Positions 53,969-63,481 of a stretch of 64,000 nt of DNA are shown piece after piece. Position 1 is the stretch's first letter; each line of letters opens with the position of its first letter. The DNA is from Clostridium simiarum (GTDB taxonomy: Bacteria > Bacillota > Clostridia > Clostridiales > Clostridiaceae), in the NCBI RefSeq assembly GCF_018919175.1, contig NZ_JAHLQL010000001.1, positions 248,001-312,000 of the forward strand. The letters are read 5' to 3'. Below the pieces are notes generated by a model. It was not told where the DNA came from. It did no database searches and was given only the letters and a program-made list of their open reading frames with translations. The position numbers and the translations under genes were made by a program.

Positions 53969-55423
53969 ATGAATTATATATTAAAAGATCTAGAGCCAAA
54001 GTCTGTTTTAAAATATTTTGAGGATATATCAAGGATACCCAGAGGATCAGGTAACGAAAAGGAAATAAGCGATTTTCTAGTTAATTTTGCAAAAGACCGT
54101 AATTTAAAAGTTATTCAAGATAAAGCTTTAAATGTTATTATAAAAAAATGTGGTACTAAAGGATATGAGAAAGCTCCAACGGTTATAATACAAGGTCATA
54201 TGGACATGGTATGTGAAAAAAACATAGGAACTAATCATGATTTTACAAAAGATCCTTTAAAGTTAAGAATAAAAGACGACTATTTATATGCAACAGATAC
54301 TACTTTAGGAGCTGACAATGGTATTGCCGTGGCTTATGCATTAGCTCTTCTTGATTCTAAGGATATACCACATCCACCATTAGAAGTTCTTATAACTACT
54401 GAGGAAGAAACTGGAATGGGTGGGGCTTTTAATTTAGAAGCTGAGAACATTAAAGGACGAATTTTAATCAATATAGATTCAGAAGAAGAAGGCAAGCTAT
54501 TAGTAAGTTGTGCTGGTGGATTAAGAAATAAAATAATATTACCTATATGTTGGGAAGAAGAAAATGAAAATAGAGATTTTTATGTAATAAGAATAAGAGG
54601 TCTTAAAGGTGGCCATTCAGGTATGGAAATAGATAAAGGGAGAGCTAATTCAAATAAGTTAATGGGAAGGATATTAGTAGATATTTTAAAACATATAGAT
54701 TTTAGATTAGTATCTCTAACTGGAGGTTCTAAAAATAATGCCATACCTAGAGAAATGGATGCAAAAATAGCTATAAAGGCTAAAGATTATGAAAAACTAA
54801 AATCTTTAACTGAAAAGATTAATGAAGTTTTTAAAAACGAATATAAGGTATCAGACCCTGAGGTTAAAATAATAGTAGAAAACATTGAAGGAAATAATAA
54901 AATATTTTCTAAGGAATCTACTGAAAAAGCAGTAAAATTGCTATATATGATACCAAATGGAATACAGTCTATGAGCATGGAAATAAAAGATTTAGTACAA
55001 AGTTCTACAAATTTAGGAGTAGTGTCCACTACTGAAAAAGGAGTGGTTTTTGACAGTGCAGTTAGAAGTTCCATTGGTTCATTAAAGGAAGATATTCTAA
55101 CTCAGTCTCAAATAATATCAGAACTATTAGGAGCTACAATAGAGACAACTTCCTCTTATCCAGAATGGCAATATGATGCAGATTCTAACATAAGAAAGAT
55201 ATTCCAAAAGGTCTACAAAGATTTATATGGAAAAGATGCAGAGGTAATTGCTATTCATGCAGGAGTAGAATGTGGGCTATTTAAAGAAAAGTTTGGAGAA
55301 ATAGATATGATATCCTTTGGACCGAATATATATGATGTACACACTCCAGATGAGCATGCAAGTATTTCTTCTATGAAAAATATGTGGGAATACTTGGTGG
55401 CAGTTTTAAAAGAAATAAAATAA
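53969..55423 (+). CDS. pepD: Aminoacyl-histidine dipeptidase (PepD/PepX M20 peptidase)
   Basis: A 484-residue zinc metallopeptidase of the M20C group that splits Xaa-His and other dipeptides. Motifs are visible: QGHMDMVCEK with zinc ligand H77 and catalytic D79, DTTLGADNG with the bridging Asp, TTEEETGMGG with catalytic Glu and ligand Glu, HGG-like KGGHSGMEID and DVHTPDEHAS near the C-terminus with the last ligand His. Length matches the family. Cytoplasmic. SD is AGGAGAGGA. It and the next oligopeptidase both serve peptide catabolism. Confidence 0.95.
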   Translation: MNYILKDLEPKSVLKYFEDISRIPRGSGNEKEISDFLVNFAKDRNLKVIQDKALNVIIKKCGTKGYEKAPTVIIQGHMDMVCEKNIGTNHDFTKDPLKLRIKDDYLYATDTTLGADNGIAVAYALALLDSKDIPHPPLEVLITTEEETGMGGAFNLEAENIKGRILINIDSEEEGKLLVSCAGGLRNKIILPICWEEENENRDFYVIRIRGLKGGHSGMEIDKGRANSNKLMGRILVDILKHIDFRLVSLTGGSKNNAIPREMDAKIAIKAKDYEKLKSLTEKINEVFKNEYKVSDPEVKIIVENIEGNNKIFSKESTEKAVKLLYMIPNGIQSMSMEIKDLVQSSTNLGVVSTTEKGVVFDSAVRSSIGSLKEDILTQSQIISELLGATIETTSSYPEWQYDADSNIRKIFQKVYKDLYGKDAEVIAIHAGVECGLFKEKFGEIDMISFGPNIYDVHTPDEHASISSMKNMWEYLVAVLKEIK

Positions 55424-55507
55424 TCTGTTCTGTTACAGATTATTAGTATTATTAATAAAAATCTCTACAAAATATAATACTAGGGATTTTACTAATGTTA
55501 TAATTAA

Positions 55508-55539
55508 AAGAGCGCTATATCTATAAGATAAGCGCTCTT
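55508..55539. terminator. GC-rich hairpin between pepD and pepF
   Basis: AAGAGCGCT (55508-55516) pairs perfectly with AGCGCTCTT (55531-55539), with inner ATCT/AGAT. The U-run is poor on either side. A smaller AATCTGT/ACAGATT hairpin precedes it just after pepD. Confidence 0.6.
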
Positions 55540-55586
55540 AAATTATAGTAATGTTTAAAATTATTTAAACCAAGGAGGGCTAGGTT

Positions 55587-57389
55587 TTGAAAGGGAAAAA
55601 ATTAAATATGAAGTGGAGTCTTAAAGAACTTTATGCTTCATTTGAAAGTGAAGAATTTATTAAGGACTTAGAGAGTTTAAATGAAGAAATAAAAGATATG
55701 AAACTTTGGGTAGAGGATTCTACAAAAGATTATAAAGATCTAATAAGTAGAATAGAAGAATATATAAATAGAGAAAGTAAAATATACTCTCTATATGTTA
55801 AACTATCAAGTTTTTGCAGATTAATTCTTTCCGCAGATGCTAAAAATACTATGGCTCAAAAGTGTGCTGAAAAAGTAGAAAATATATTTATACCTTTTAA
55901 TGAATGTAATGTAAAGTTTAATAAATGGCTAAGAGCAGTAGAAGGATTAGATTCCTTAATAAATAGTAGTGAATTAATAAAAGAGCATGAGTTTTATTTA
56001 AAAGAAATTATAGAAATGGAAAAGTATGCTTTATCTGACAAAGAGGAAGCTATCATATCAAAGATGAAACAAACAGGATCTGTAGCCTTTGAAAATCTTC
56101 AAAAACTATTAACTTCTACTCATACTGTAGATATAGAAATTGATGGAGAACTTCAAAATATTCCATTAACGGTGGCAAAAAACTTTGCCTTTAGTAAAGA
56201 TGCTGATATGAGAAAAAAATCCTATGAAGCAGAACTTAATAGTTATAAAAGTATAGAAGAACCCATTGCTGCTGCTTTAAATGGAATAAAAGGAGAGGTA
56301 ATTACCATATCAAATATAAGAGGATACAAAAACCCTCTACATTACACTTTAGTGAAGAGTCGTATGGATGAAGAAACTTTAAACGCTATGATGACAGCTG
56401 TAGAAGAAAGTCTTCCAGAGTTTAGAAAATATTATAGAAGGAAGGCAGAGCTTCTAGGGCATAAAAAAGGGTTACCTTATTATGATATATTTGCGCCTAT
56501 TGGTTCCATGGAAAAAACCTATAGTTATGAAGAAGCTAGAGATTTTATAGTTGAAAATTTCAGTTCTTTTTCTGAAGAACTTGGAAGCTTTGCCTATAAT
56601 GCCTTTGAAAATAGATGGATTGATGCAGAACCTAGAGCAGGAAAAAGAGGAGGAGCCTTCTGTAGCAATCTTCATCCAATAAAACAAAGTAGGATTTTGT
56701 GCACTTTTAATGGTAGTTTTAAGAATATATCTACTTTAGCTCATGAGTTAGGACATGGATATCATGGATATATATTAAGTAAAGAAAGTTATTTAAATAG
56801 TAGATATCCTATGCCAATAGCAGAGACAGCTTCTTTGTTTTCTGAAACTTTAGTAAGGGATGCTGCTATAGATAACTCAGATAAGAAAACTGCCTTTAGC
56901 ATATTAGAAGGAGAACTTAATAATTCTAGTCAGGTAGTGGTAGATATATACGCAAGATTTTTATTTGAAAAAGCTCTTTTTGAAAAGAGAAAGGAAAGCT
57001 CTTTATCTTTAGAAGAGATAAAGAAGATGATGATAGATTCACAAAAGATTGCTTTTGGCGATGCTATAGTGGAATCTACACTAAGTCCTTACGCTTGGAT
57101 AAACAAACCACATTATTATTATGCAGATAGGAACTTTTATAATTTCCCATATACTTTTGGCTTATTATTTGCAAAAGGGATATATAGTCAATATAAAAAA
57201 CTAGGCTTTGAATTTGTGAAAGAATATGATAGACTATTATCTATAACAGGAAAAGCTAATTTGAAAGAGATTGGAGATTCTATTGGCATTGACATTACTA
57301 AGAGTGAGTTTTGGAGGGAATCTTTAAACACAATAAAAGAGAATATTAATAAATTCTTAGAATTAAGCAAAGATGAAGAGGTTTTTTAA
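55587..57389 (+). CDS. pepF: Oligoendopeptidase F
   Basis: A 600-residue M3B zinc peptidase that degrades intracellular oligopeptides. The zinc site is H386-ELG-H390 (LAHELGHGYHGY), with the third ligand Glu in PIAETASLFSE. The conserved RAGKRGGAFCSNL and FTFNGSFKN-type region (GGAFCSNLHP, CTFNGSFKNIST) and the C-terminal PFYVIDYALG equivalent (PHYYYADRNFYNFPYTFGLL, partly) are seen. TTG 55587 is the start; SD AAGGAGG lies 8 nt upstream. Length normal. Confidence 0.95.
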   Translation: MKGKKLNMKWSLKELYASFESEEFIKDLESLNEEIKDMKLWVEDSTKDYKDLISRIEEYINRESKIYSLYVKLSSFCRLILSADAKNTMAQKCAEKVENIFIPFNECNVKFNKWLRAVEGLDSLINSSELIKEHEFYLKEIIEMEKYALSDKEEAIISKMKQTGSVAFENLQKLLTSTHTVDIEIDGELQNIPLTVAKNFAFSKDADMRKKSYEAELNSYKSIEEPIAAALNGIKGEVITISNIRGYKNPLHYTLVKSRMDEETLNAMMTAVEESLPEFRKYYRRKAELLGHKKGLPYYDIFAPIGSMEKTYSYEEARDFIVENFSSFSEELGSFAYNAFENRWIDAEPRAGKRGGAFCSNLHPIKQSRILCTFNGSFKNISTLAHELGHGYHGYILSKESYLNSRYPMPIAETASLFSETLVRDAAIDNSDKKTAFSILEGELNNSSQVVVDIYARFLFEKALFEKRKESSLSLEEIKKMMIDSQKIAFGDAIVESTLSPYAWINKPHYYYADRNFYNFPYTFGLLFAKGIYSQYKKLGFEFVKEYDRLLSITGKANLKEIGDSIGIDITKSEFWRESLNTIKENINKFLELSKDEEVF

Positions 57390-57451
57390 GATCTTATTTT
57401 CCTTGACTCTTTAAGAATTCATGCCTTTATAATTTATTGGGAGGCGTTAAG

Positions 57452-58243
57452 GTGAACTGGCTAGATAAGTTAGAAAGAAAGTTTGGAAAATACTCTATAC
57501 CTAATCTGATGATGTATGTGGTTTTGTTAAACTTTTTTGTATATCTACTTATTATTTTTGATAAGAGTAATACTGTATTATTTAAACTCACATTGATACC
57601 AGATTTGGTTTTAAAAGGAGAGGTTTGGAGACTTTTAACTTTTATATTTATTCCTCCAACTATGTCACCTTTTTGGATAATTATAACATTATATTTTTAT
57701 TATTTAGCAGGAAGAGGATTAGAACAGGAATGGGGTAGCTTTAAACTTAATATATACTATTTATTTGGTATGTTAGCTACTATTATTTCTTCTTTTATAA
57801 TAGGAGGACCTGCTAATGCCACATATATAAATCTTTCACTGTTTTTAGCCTTTGCCAGGATATATCCTGATTATGAGATACTGCTATTCTTTGTAATACC
57901 GGTAAAAGTTAAGTATATTGCTTATGTTAACTGGTTTATTATAATATATGGAGTAGTAAGTCAACCACTTTGGTCTTATAAAATAGCCGCAGTGGTAGCT
58001 GTAATAAATTACTTTATATTCTTTGGTAGAGATATAGTTACTAATGGTGTTAGAAGACAAAAGGTGTATAATAGGAGAAGAAAATTTAAGTCGGAAATAC
58101 CCTATAAGGACTACATCCACAAATGTGTTATTTGTGGAGTGACAGAAAAAGATGATCCTAATATGGAATTTAGATATTGTTCTAAATGTAATGGATATTA
58201 TGAATATTGTATGAAGCATATAAACAATCATGAACATAAATAA
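57452..58243 (+). CDS. Rhomboid-like membrane protein with C-terminal zinc-ribbon
   Basis: A 263-residue protein with about six TM helices in a rhomboid arrangement (about 20-200). The rhomboid marker GRGLEQEWGS (about 86-95) and a conserved LAFARIYPDYEILLFFVIPVK segment are seen, but no GxSG catalytic serine. It therefore belongs to the inactive group. The C-terminus contains Cys/His pairs CVICGV, YCSKCNGYYEYCMKHINNHEH, likely a zinc-binding ribbon. GTG 57452 is chosen after SD GGGAGGCG; TTG 57437 lies inside that SD. The function is unknown. Confidence 0.78.
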   Translation: MNWLDKLERKFGKYSIPNLMMYVVLLNFFVYLLIIFDKSNTVLFKLTLIPDLVLKGEVWRLLTFIFIPPTMSPFWIIITLYFYYLAGRGLEQEWGSFKLNIYYLFGMLATIISSFIIGGPANATYINLSLFLAFARIYPDYEILLFFVIPVKVKYIAYVNWFIIIYGVVSQPLWSYKIAAVVAVINYFIFFGRDIVTNGVRRQKVYNRRRKFKSEIPYKDYIHKCVICGVTEKDDPNMEFRYCSKCNGYYEYCMKHINNHEHK

Positions 58244-58244
58244 A

Positions 58245-58287
58245 TATAAAAAGCTTTTGAAGATTAATACCTTCAAAAGCTTTTTAT
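58245..58287. terminator. Bidirectional terminator between the rhomboid-like and kinase genes
   Basis: TATAAAAAGCTTTTGAAG (58245-58262) pairs perfectly with CTTCAAAAGCTTTTTATA (58270-58287). Confidence 0.9.
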
Positions 58288-58335
58288 ATTGAATTTAAAG
58301 ACCTCAATAATCATAGTGAAATTTCTTCTTTAAAG

Positions 58336-59796
58336 TTAAGGTATAGAAAATTTTCTTAAAACTATAACGAATTTGGTGCCTTTTCCTAGGCTGCTTTCCA
58401 AATATATTTCCCCGTTATGCATTTCAATAAGGCTCTTAGAAATAGCCAATCCTAATCCTGTACCTCCACTTTTGGAGTTTCGCGAGGTATCTACTCTTAC
58501 AAAGGGATCAAAAATATCCTTTTGAATATTCTCTGGAATACCTATACCATCATCCTCTATAACTATGGTAAAATCGTTATTATCCATAAAGGTGCTTATA
58601 TATATATAGGTGCCTTCAGGGTTATATTTTATTGAATTCATTATTAAATTACTTAAAGCTCTATCTAAATGGTTTTTATCAAAATTTATAAATATAGCTT
58701 CTTCTGGAATTTCAAAATCATATTGAAATTCCTTTTCTTCCATTTTAGGTATATAGGAAGCAATTAATTCTCTTAAAAATTCACAAATATCTAAGTTTTC
58801 CTTTTTTAACTTGAAATTAGCACTTTGAAGTTTAGAGAATTCAAATAGCTCTGTTAGAAGATTATTTGCTCTAAGGCTATTTTGATTTATTACATTGAGG
58901 TATTTTATAGTTTCATCTTTAGTTAAATCGTTAGTTTTAATTAAATAATCCGAGTAGCCCAATACTGTAGAAAGGGGGTTTTTTAAGTCATGAGATATAT
59001 CTAATATCAGCCTTCTTCTTAGTTCTTCAGATTTTTCTTTCAACCTTTTTTCTTTTTCTAGTTTTTCAGCCATATCATTAAATACATCTCTTAATTCACC
59101 AAATTCATTTTCAGATTTCAAATAAATTCTAGCAGAATAATCTCCCTTTGATATTTTTCTTGCGCCCTCTATTAATAATTTTAGAGGTCTAACAAAGTTT
59201 TTAGAAGATATTCTAGAATATATAATAAACCCTAGTAGGAGGATAAAAAGACCAATAGAAGTTGCAAGGAGTATAAAATATTTAGGAGATAACTTTCTAT
59301 GGGTTCTCATTATATTTTTAGCAGCATCTTTAGGTATTGCAATTACAACTAGGAAATCTTTTTCTTTATTATAAACTGTTCTATAAACGTAGTTAGATGA
59401 GAGATATTCCTTGCTACTTTCATGTGTAAAGGAAAATTCTGCAGAATTATATATGATTTTATTAAATTCTTCAGGGGTATACTTTTCTATTTTAATAGGA
59501 GGATTCCCCTTTCTGTAGATAACTTCTCCATCTTTATTAAGAACCTCCAAGTAACCTCCTAATTTTTCAATCTCTTCTCCGTCTATATGGCGATAGTCAT
59601 CTCTCATTATAGCATGAGGTTCATCTAAAACAGAGTTTTGAAGATTAACATAAAGAGCTACTCCTATAATGGAGGCGATTATTAATGATAGAAATAGTAT
59701 CCCTGTCATTATAAGATATAATAATATGTAATTTCTTAATAATAGATTGGCTAACTTTTTTTTATTCTCTTTATGTGGACATTGCCTATTTTTCAT
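58336..59796 (-). CDS. Sensor histidine kinase with HAMP domain
   Basis: A 486-residue membrane kinase. TM1 lies at about 25-50, an extracytoplasmic sensor follows, TM2 is at about 175-195 (YFILLATSIGLFILLLGFII), then HAMP. The phospho-acceptor His is in LDISHDLKNPLS; ATP-binding motifs are NSIKYNP (N box), EDDGIGIP (G1), GTGLGLAISK (G2). ATG 59796 is preferred to 59805 because SD AAAAGG would overlap the latter; both are compatible with the ATGA overlap to the regulator. It forms a two-component system with the response regulator upstream. The signal is unknown. Confidence 0.92.
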   Translation of the reverse strand: MKNRQCPHKENKKKLANLLLRNYILLYLIMTGILFLSLIIASIIGVALYVNLQNSVLDEPHAIMRDDYRHIDGEEIEKLGGYLEVLNKDGEVIYRKGNPPIKIEKYTPEEFNKIIYNSAEFSFTHESSKEYLSSNYVYRTVYNKEKDFLVVIAIPKDAAKNIMRTHRKLSPKYFILLATSIGLFILLLGFIIYSRISSKNFVRPLKLLIEGARKISKGDYSARIYLKSENEFGELRDVFNDMAEKLEKEKRLKEKSEELRRRLILDISHDLKNPLSTVLGYSDYLIKTNDLTKDETIKYLNVINQNSLRANNLLTELFEFSKLQSANFKLKKENLDICEFLRELIASYIPKMEEKEFQYDFEIPEEAIFINFDKNHLDRALSNLIMNSIKYNPEGTYIYISTFMDNNDFTIVIEDDGIGIPENIQKDIFDPFVRVDTSRNSKSGGTGLGLAISKSLIEMHNGEIYLESSLGKGTKFVIVLRKFSIP

Positions 59797-59801
59797 AAAT
59801 A

Positions 59802-60485
59802 TCATACCTTTTCAAGTTTGTAGCCTATGCCTCTTATGGTCTTTAAATATTTGGGGGATCGTTGATTATCTTCAATTTTATCTCTTATATGACTTATATG
59901 AACCATTATAGTATTATCATCTCCGTAGTAGGAATCTTGCCAAACTAGTTCATATAATTGTTTTTTAGTATAAACTCTTCCTGGGTTCTCCATTAAAAGC
60001 TCTAAAATTTTATATTCCTTTGCATTGAGATCTAATAAAATGTCATTTTTATAAACAGTGCAGCTTTCTTTATCTAAAACTAAATCCCCTAGAGTAAAGG
60101 TGCTTCTTGCTTTTTTCCCAGAGTATTTATAATACCTCCTTAGTTGAGCTTGAATTCTTGCGATAAGTTCTAGTGGGCTAAAGGGTTTTGTCATGTAATC
60201 ATCAGCACCAAGACCAAGACCTAATACTTTGTCTGTATCCTCATCTCTTGCAGTTAAAAATATTACAGGTATTTCACTATTTTCTCTAATATTTTTTAAA
60301 AGTGAGAAACCATCTAATTTAGGCATCATTACATCAAGTATAGCAAGGTCAATAGGATTATTTTTAAATATGTCTAAAGCTTCTAATCCATTTTCAGCTT
60401 TAAATACATTATATCCCTCTTTAATAAGATGAAGCTCTATTAAGTCCCTTATATCCTGCTCATCTTCAGCAATTAAAATATTCAT
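59802..60485 (-). CDS. OmpR-type response regulator
   Basis: A 227-residue regulator. Acidic pocket E7/D8, phospho-acceptor D51 (LAILDVMMPK), T in VIFLTARDED and K about 100 (YMTKPFSP). A complete OmpR winged helix (about 125-225; VMVHISHIRDKIE, KTIRGIGYKLE) follows. First gene of a two-gene unit with the kinase. Divergent from the alpha/beta hydrolase gene, with 127 bp between them, so shared regulation is possible. Confidence 0.94.
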   Translation of the reverse strand: MNILIAEDEQDIRDLIELHLIKEGYNVFKAENGLEALDIFKNNPIDLAILDVMMPKLDGFSLLKNIRENSEIPVIFLTARDEDTDKVLGLGLGADDYMTKPFSPLELIARIQAQLRRYYKYSGKKARSTFTLGDLVLDKESCTVYKNDILLDLNAKEYKILELLMENPGRVYTKKQLYELVWQDSYYGDDNTIMVHISHIRDKIEDNQRSPKYLKTIRGIGYKLEKV

Positions 60486-60612
60486 AGGTTCACCGCCTCT
60501 AATTTATTGTACTTACTTTATTATAATAGAAGGTTCTGATTAAAAATAGTGTTGATTAAAAAAAATACCATGTTATGATTAATTTATAAAAGTATATCAA
60601 GGGAGGGGTATT

Positions 60613-61551
60613 ATGAAAAGAAGTAGATTTGTTTTTAAAGATTTTAAAGGTAAAGAAATTAGTACTTATAAATGGGAAGCGGATTCGTCAGATTCAAAAG
60701 TAATAATTCAAATTGCACATGGAATGGCAGAAACTGCATTAAGATATGAAAGATTAGCAGAAAAGCTAGTTGAAAGAGGATATACTGTATATGCAAATGA
60801 TCATAGAGGACATGGATTAACTGCAGGTAATTTAGAAGACTTAGGATATATATCTGAAGATGATGGATTTTATGATATGATAACTGATATGCATGAACTA
60901 ACAGAGATAATCAAAAAAGAAAATCCAGGAAAGCCTGTAGTTTTATTTGGACATAGCATGGGTTCTTTTCTATCTCAAAGATATCTTCAGATATATTCAG
61001 AGGAGCTTAGTGGACTTATTCTTTGCGGAAGCAACGGCAAACCAAAGACCATAGTGTCTTTAGGTAAAGGGTTGGCTAAAATGGAGATGAAAAGACAAGG
61101 ACCTAAAGAAAAGAGTGACCTTATGAATAAGCTTTCATTTGGAAGTTTTAATAAGCATTTTGAGCCAACTAGAACGGAATTCGATTGGTTAACTAGAGAT
61201 AATGAGGAAGTAGATAAATACATAAATGATCCATATTGTGGAGCTGTATTTACTACTTCATATTATTATTATTTTTTAAAGGGATTAAAAGATATTCATA
61301 AAGATGAAAATGTTCAAAGAACTCCAAGTGACGTTCCTATTTTTATAATTTCAGGAGGAGAAGATCCAGTGGGAGATTATGGAGAAGGAATAAAAAACTT
61401 AATTAATTTGTACAGAGATTTAGGGGTACAGGATTTGGATTCTAAAATTTATGAAGGAGCAAGACATGAAATTTTAAATGAAATTAATAGAGAAGAGGTT
61501 ATGGAAGATGTTTTATTGTGGCTTCAAAGACATAACTTTGTACCAAGATAA
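60613..61551 (+). CDS. Alpha/beta hydrolase (lysophospholipase/monoglyceride-lipase-like)
   Basis: A 312-residue cytoplasmic serine hydrolase of the Hydrolase_4 group. The oxyanion/entry motif QIAHGMAETALRY (about 36-48) and NDHRGHGLTAG are seen. The nucleophile S115 is in FGHSMGS, with the acid in SGGEDPVGDYG and the His in EGARHEILNE. The family cleaves monoacylglycerols or lysophospholipids. ATG with SD GGGAGGGG. It stands alone on the plus strand beside the two-component genes on the minus strand. Confidence 0.92.
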   Translation: MKRSRFVFKDFKGKEISTYKWEADSSDSKVIIQIAHGMAETALRYERLAEKLVERGYTVYANDHRGHGLTAGNLEDLGYISEDDGFYDMITDMHELTEIIKKENPGKPVVLFGHSMGSFLSQRYLQIYSEELSGLILCGSNGKPKTIVSLGKGLAKMEMKRQGPKEKSDLMNKLSFGSFNKHFEPTRTEFDWLTRDNEEVDKYINDPYCGAVFTTSYYYYFLKGLKDIHKDENVQRTPSDVPIFIISGGEDPVGDYGEGIKNLINLYRDLGVQDLDSKIYEGARHEILNEINREEVMEDVLLWLQRHNFVPR

Positions 61552-61619
61552 TTAATAAGTTATAGATTTAGATATTTTCGCATAAAATATTATAAATGAA
61601 CCCTAAAGGGAGGATTTTT

Positions 61620-62120
61620 ATGAAAAATATCTTAAAAGTAAATGAAAAGTTTGACATAGGGGCCCTTATAATAAGCTTATTAATCTCTCTAGGATTAGGA
61701 ACTGTGGTAGGAATGTTTACATCAAATAGCTCAAAGGTTTATGGAGAGTTGATAAAACCAAAGTTTTCTCCACCGGGATTTATATTCCCTATAGTTTGGA
61801 CGGTGCTATATGTATTAATGGGAATTGCAGCTTATAGGATTTATCTTTATGGTAAAGATGGAGTACCTGTAAAAAGGGCACTTTTAGCCTATGCTATACA
61901 GCTTGTTTTAAATTTTTTATGGCCCTTTATATTCTTTAATTGTAGACTTTACGGATTAGCTTTTATAGAATTATGTATTCTATGGATAGCTATTGTAATT
62001 ACCACAATAAGATTTTATAAAATAGATAAAACTGCGGCATACTTAATGATACCTTATATTATTTGGGTTACTTTTGCTGGGGTGCTAAATTTCTTTATAT
62101 GGAAGCTTAATGAAATGTAG
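61620..62120 (+). CDS. tspO: TspO/MBR family membrane protein
   Basis: A 166-residue protein with five TM helices matching TspO/translocator-protein. Family motifs seen are LIKPKFSPPGFIFPIVWTVLY (read as KPKFSPPGFIFPIVWTVLY), the AAYRIYLYG loop and LNFLWPFIFFNCRLYGLAFI. It binds tetrapyrroles and has a debated role in porphyrin handling and stress. ATG 61620 is chosen because SD GGGAGG lies 6-7 nt upstream; ATG 61596 lacks an SD. The upstream gap has no promoter I can name. Confidence 0.92.
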   Translation: MKNILKVNEKFDIGALIISLLISLGLGTVVGMFTSNSSKVYGELIKPKFSPPGFIFPIVWTVLYVLMGIAAYRIYLYGKDGVPVKRALLAYAIQLVLNFLWPFIFFNCRLYGLAFIELCILWIAIVITTIRFYKIDKTAAYLMIPYIIWVTFAGVLNFFIWKLNEM

Positions 62121-62251
62121 ATAAATTAAATCTATACAATAATTTATAATTGCAGTACAGAATAGCCTGACTTTCATTGTAAATTCGAAGGAAAAAGCCA
62201 GAATTTATAGAAATATATTATATAATATAAATTTTAGGGATGGGTGATTAT

Positions 62252-63403
62252 ATGTTAATAAAAAATGGTAAAATATACACTATGGCTGGAGAAATATATG
62301 AAAAAGGATGTATATTAATTGAAGATGGTAAAATAAAAAAGGTTGGAGAAAATATTCAGGGTCATTCAGAAGAAAAAGTTATAGATGTAAAAGGTGCTTG
62401 GGTATTGCCTGGAATAATAGATGCTCACTGTCATATTGGAGGTATGGAAGCAAATATGGGGTTTGAAGGTAGCGATATAAATGAAATGACAGATCCTATA
62501 ACTCCTCAATTGAGAGCTTTAGATGCTATAAATCCTAATGATGAAGCCTTTCAAAAAGCAGTAAAAGGAGGAATAACCTCTGTAATGACAGGCCCTGGAA
62601 GTGCAAATGTTATGGGAGGAACTTTTGTTGCTATTAAAACCCATGGAAGAGCTATTGATGATATGATAATTAAAGAGCCTGCTGCAATGAAGATAGCCTT
62701 TGGAGAAAATCCAAAGAGGGTATATAATAATAAAAATAAAATGCCAAGTACTAGAATGGCTACAGCAGCTTTATTAAGACAAACATTAATTGAGGCTAAA
62801 AATTATAAAGCAAAGAAAGATAATGCTAAAGAAAAAGGTGAGTTCTTTGAACTTAATTTTAAAATGGAAGCATTATTACCTGTAATTGAGAAAAAGATAC
62901 CATTAAAAGCTCATGCGCATAGAGCAGATGACATATTAACAGCTATAAGAATAGCAAAAGAGTTTGATCTATTAATGACTTTAGATCATTGCACTGAAGG
63001 TCATCTTATATCAGATTATATAAAAGAATCAGGATTTCCAGCTATTGTAGGACCAACAATGAGCTTTAATTCTAAAATAGAACTTGGAAACAAGTCTTTT
63101 TCAACTCCAGCAGTTTTAAGAAGAGAAGGGATTAAGGTAGCCATAATGACAGATCATCCAGTTATAGAGGAACAATATCTTCCATTATGTGCTGGATTAG
63201 CTACTAAGGAAGGTCTAAGCTTTGAAGATGCATTAAAAGCTATAACTATTAGCGCTGCAGAAATATCAGGAATTTCAGATAGAGTAGGAAGTATTGAAGT
63301 AGGAAAAGATGCAGATATAGCTATTTTTGATGGTAATCCACTAGAGTCTATGACAAACTGTCTATATACAATAATTGATGGAAAAGTAGTTTATGAAAAA
63401 TAG
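62252..63403 (+). CDS. Amidohydrolase family protein (imidazolonepropionase/dihydroorotase-like fold)
   Basis: A 383-residue metal-dependent hydrolase with a TIM barrel. Metal-binding motifs are H59-C-H61 in IDAHCHIGGME, His in LKAHAHRADD and His in TLDHCTEGH, and catalytic Asp in MTDHPVIEE. The N-terminal and C-terminal beta strands (ILIEDGKIKKVG; VGKDADIAIFDGNPLE) form the usual composite subdomain. Substrates could be amides or cyclic imides; the family is broad. ATG 62252 is preferred over 62240 because SD GGGTGAT overlaps the latter. Single gene, followed by a terminator. Confidence 0.88.
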   Translation: MLIKNGKIYTMAGEIYEKGCILIEDGKIKKVGENIQGHSEEKVIDVKGAWVLPGIIDAHCHIGGMEANMGFEGSDINEMTDPITPQLRALDAINPNDEAFQKAVKGGITSVMTGPGSANVMGGTFVAIKTHGRAIDDMIIKEPAAMKIAFGENPKRVYNNKNKMPSTRMATAALLRQTLIEAKNYKAKKDNAKEKGEFFELNFKMEALLPVIEKKIPLKAHAHRADDILTAIRIAKEFDLLMTLDHCTEGHLISDYIKESGFPAIVGPTMSFNSKIELGNKSFSTPAVLRREGIKVAIMTDHPVIEEQYLPLCAGLATKEGLSFEDALKAITISAAEISGISDRVGSIEVGKDADIAIFDGNPLESMTNCLYTIIDGKVVYEK

Positions 63404-63452
63404 AAACCTAAATAAAAAAGACGCTATGCGTCTTTTTTTATTTAGGTTTCTA
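63401..63452. terminator. Long bidirectional terminator between the amidohydrolase and LrgB genes
   Basis: A stem of more than 20 bp: GAAACCTAAATAAAAAAGAC plus GC at 63403-63424, pairing with the sequence from GCGTC at 63428 to TTTAGGTTTC near 63450, with a 3-nt loop. Confidence 0.92.
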
Positions 63453-63481
63453 ATGAATATATAGGCATCAACCTTCTTATT

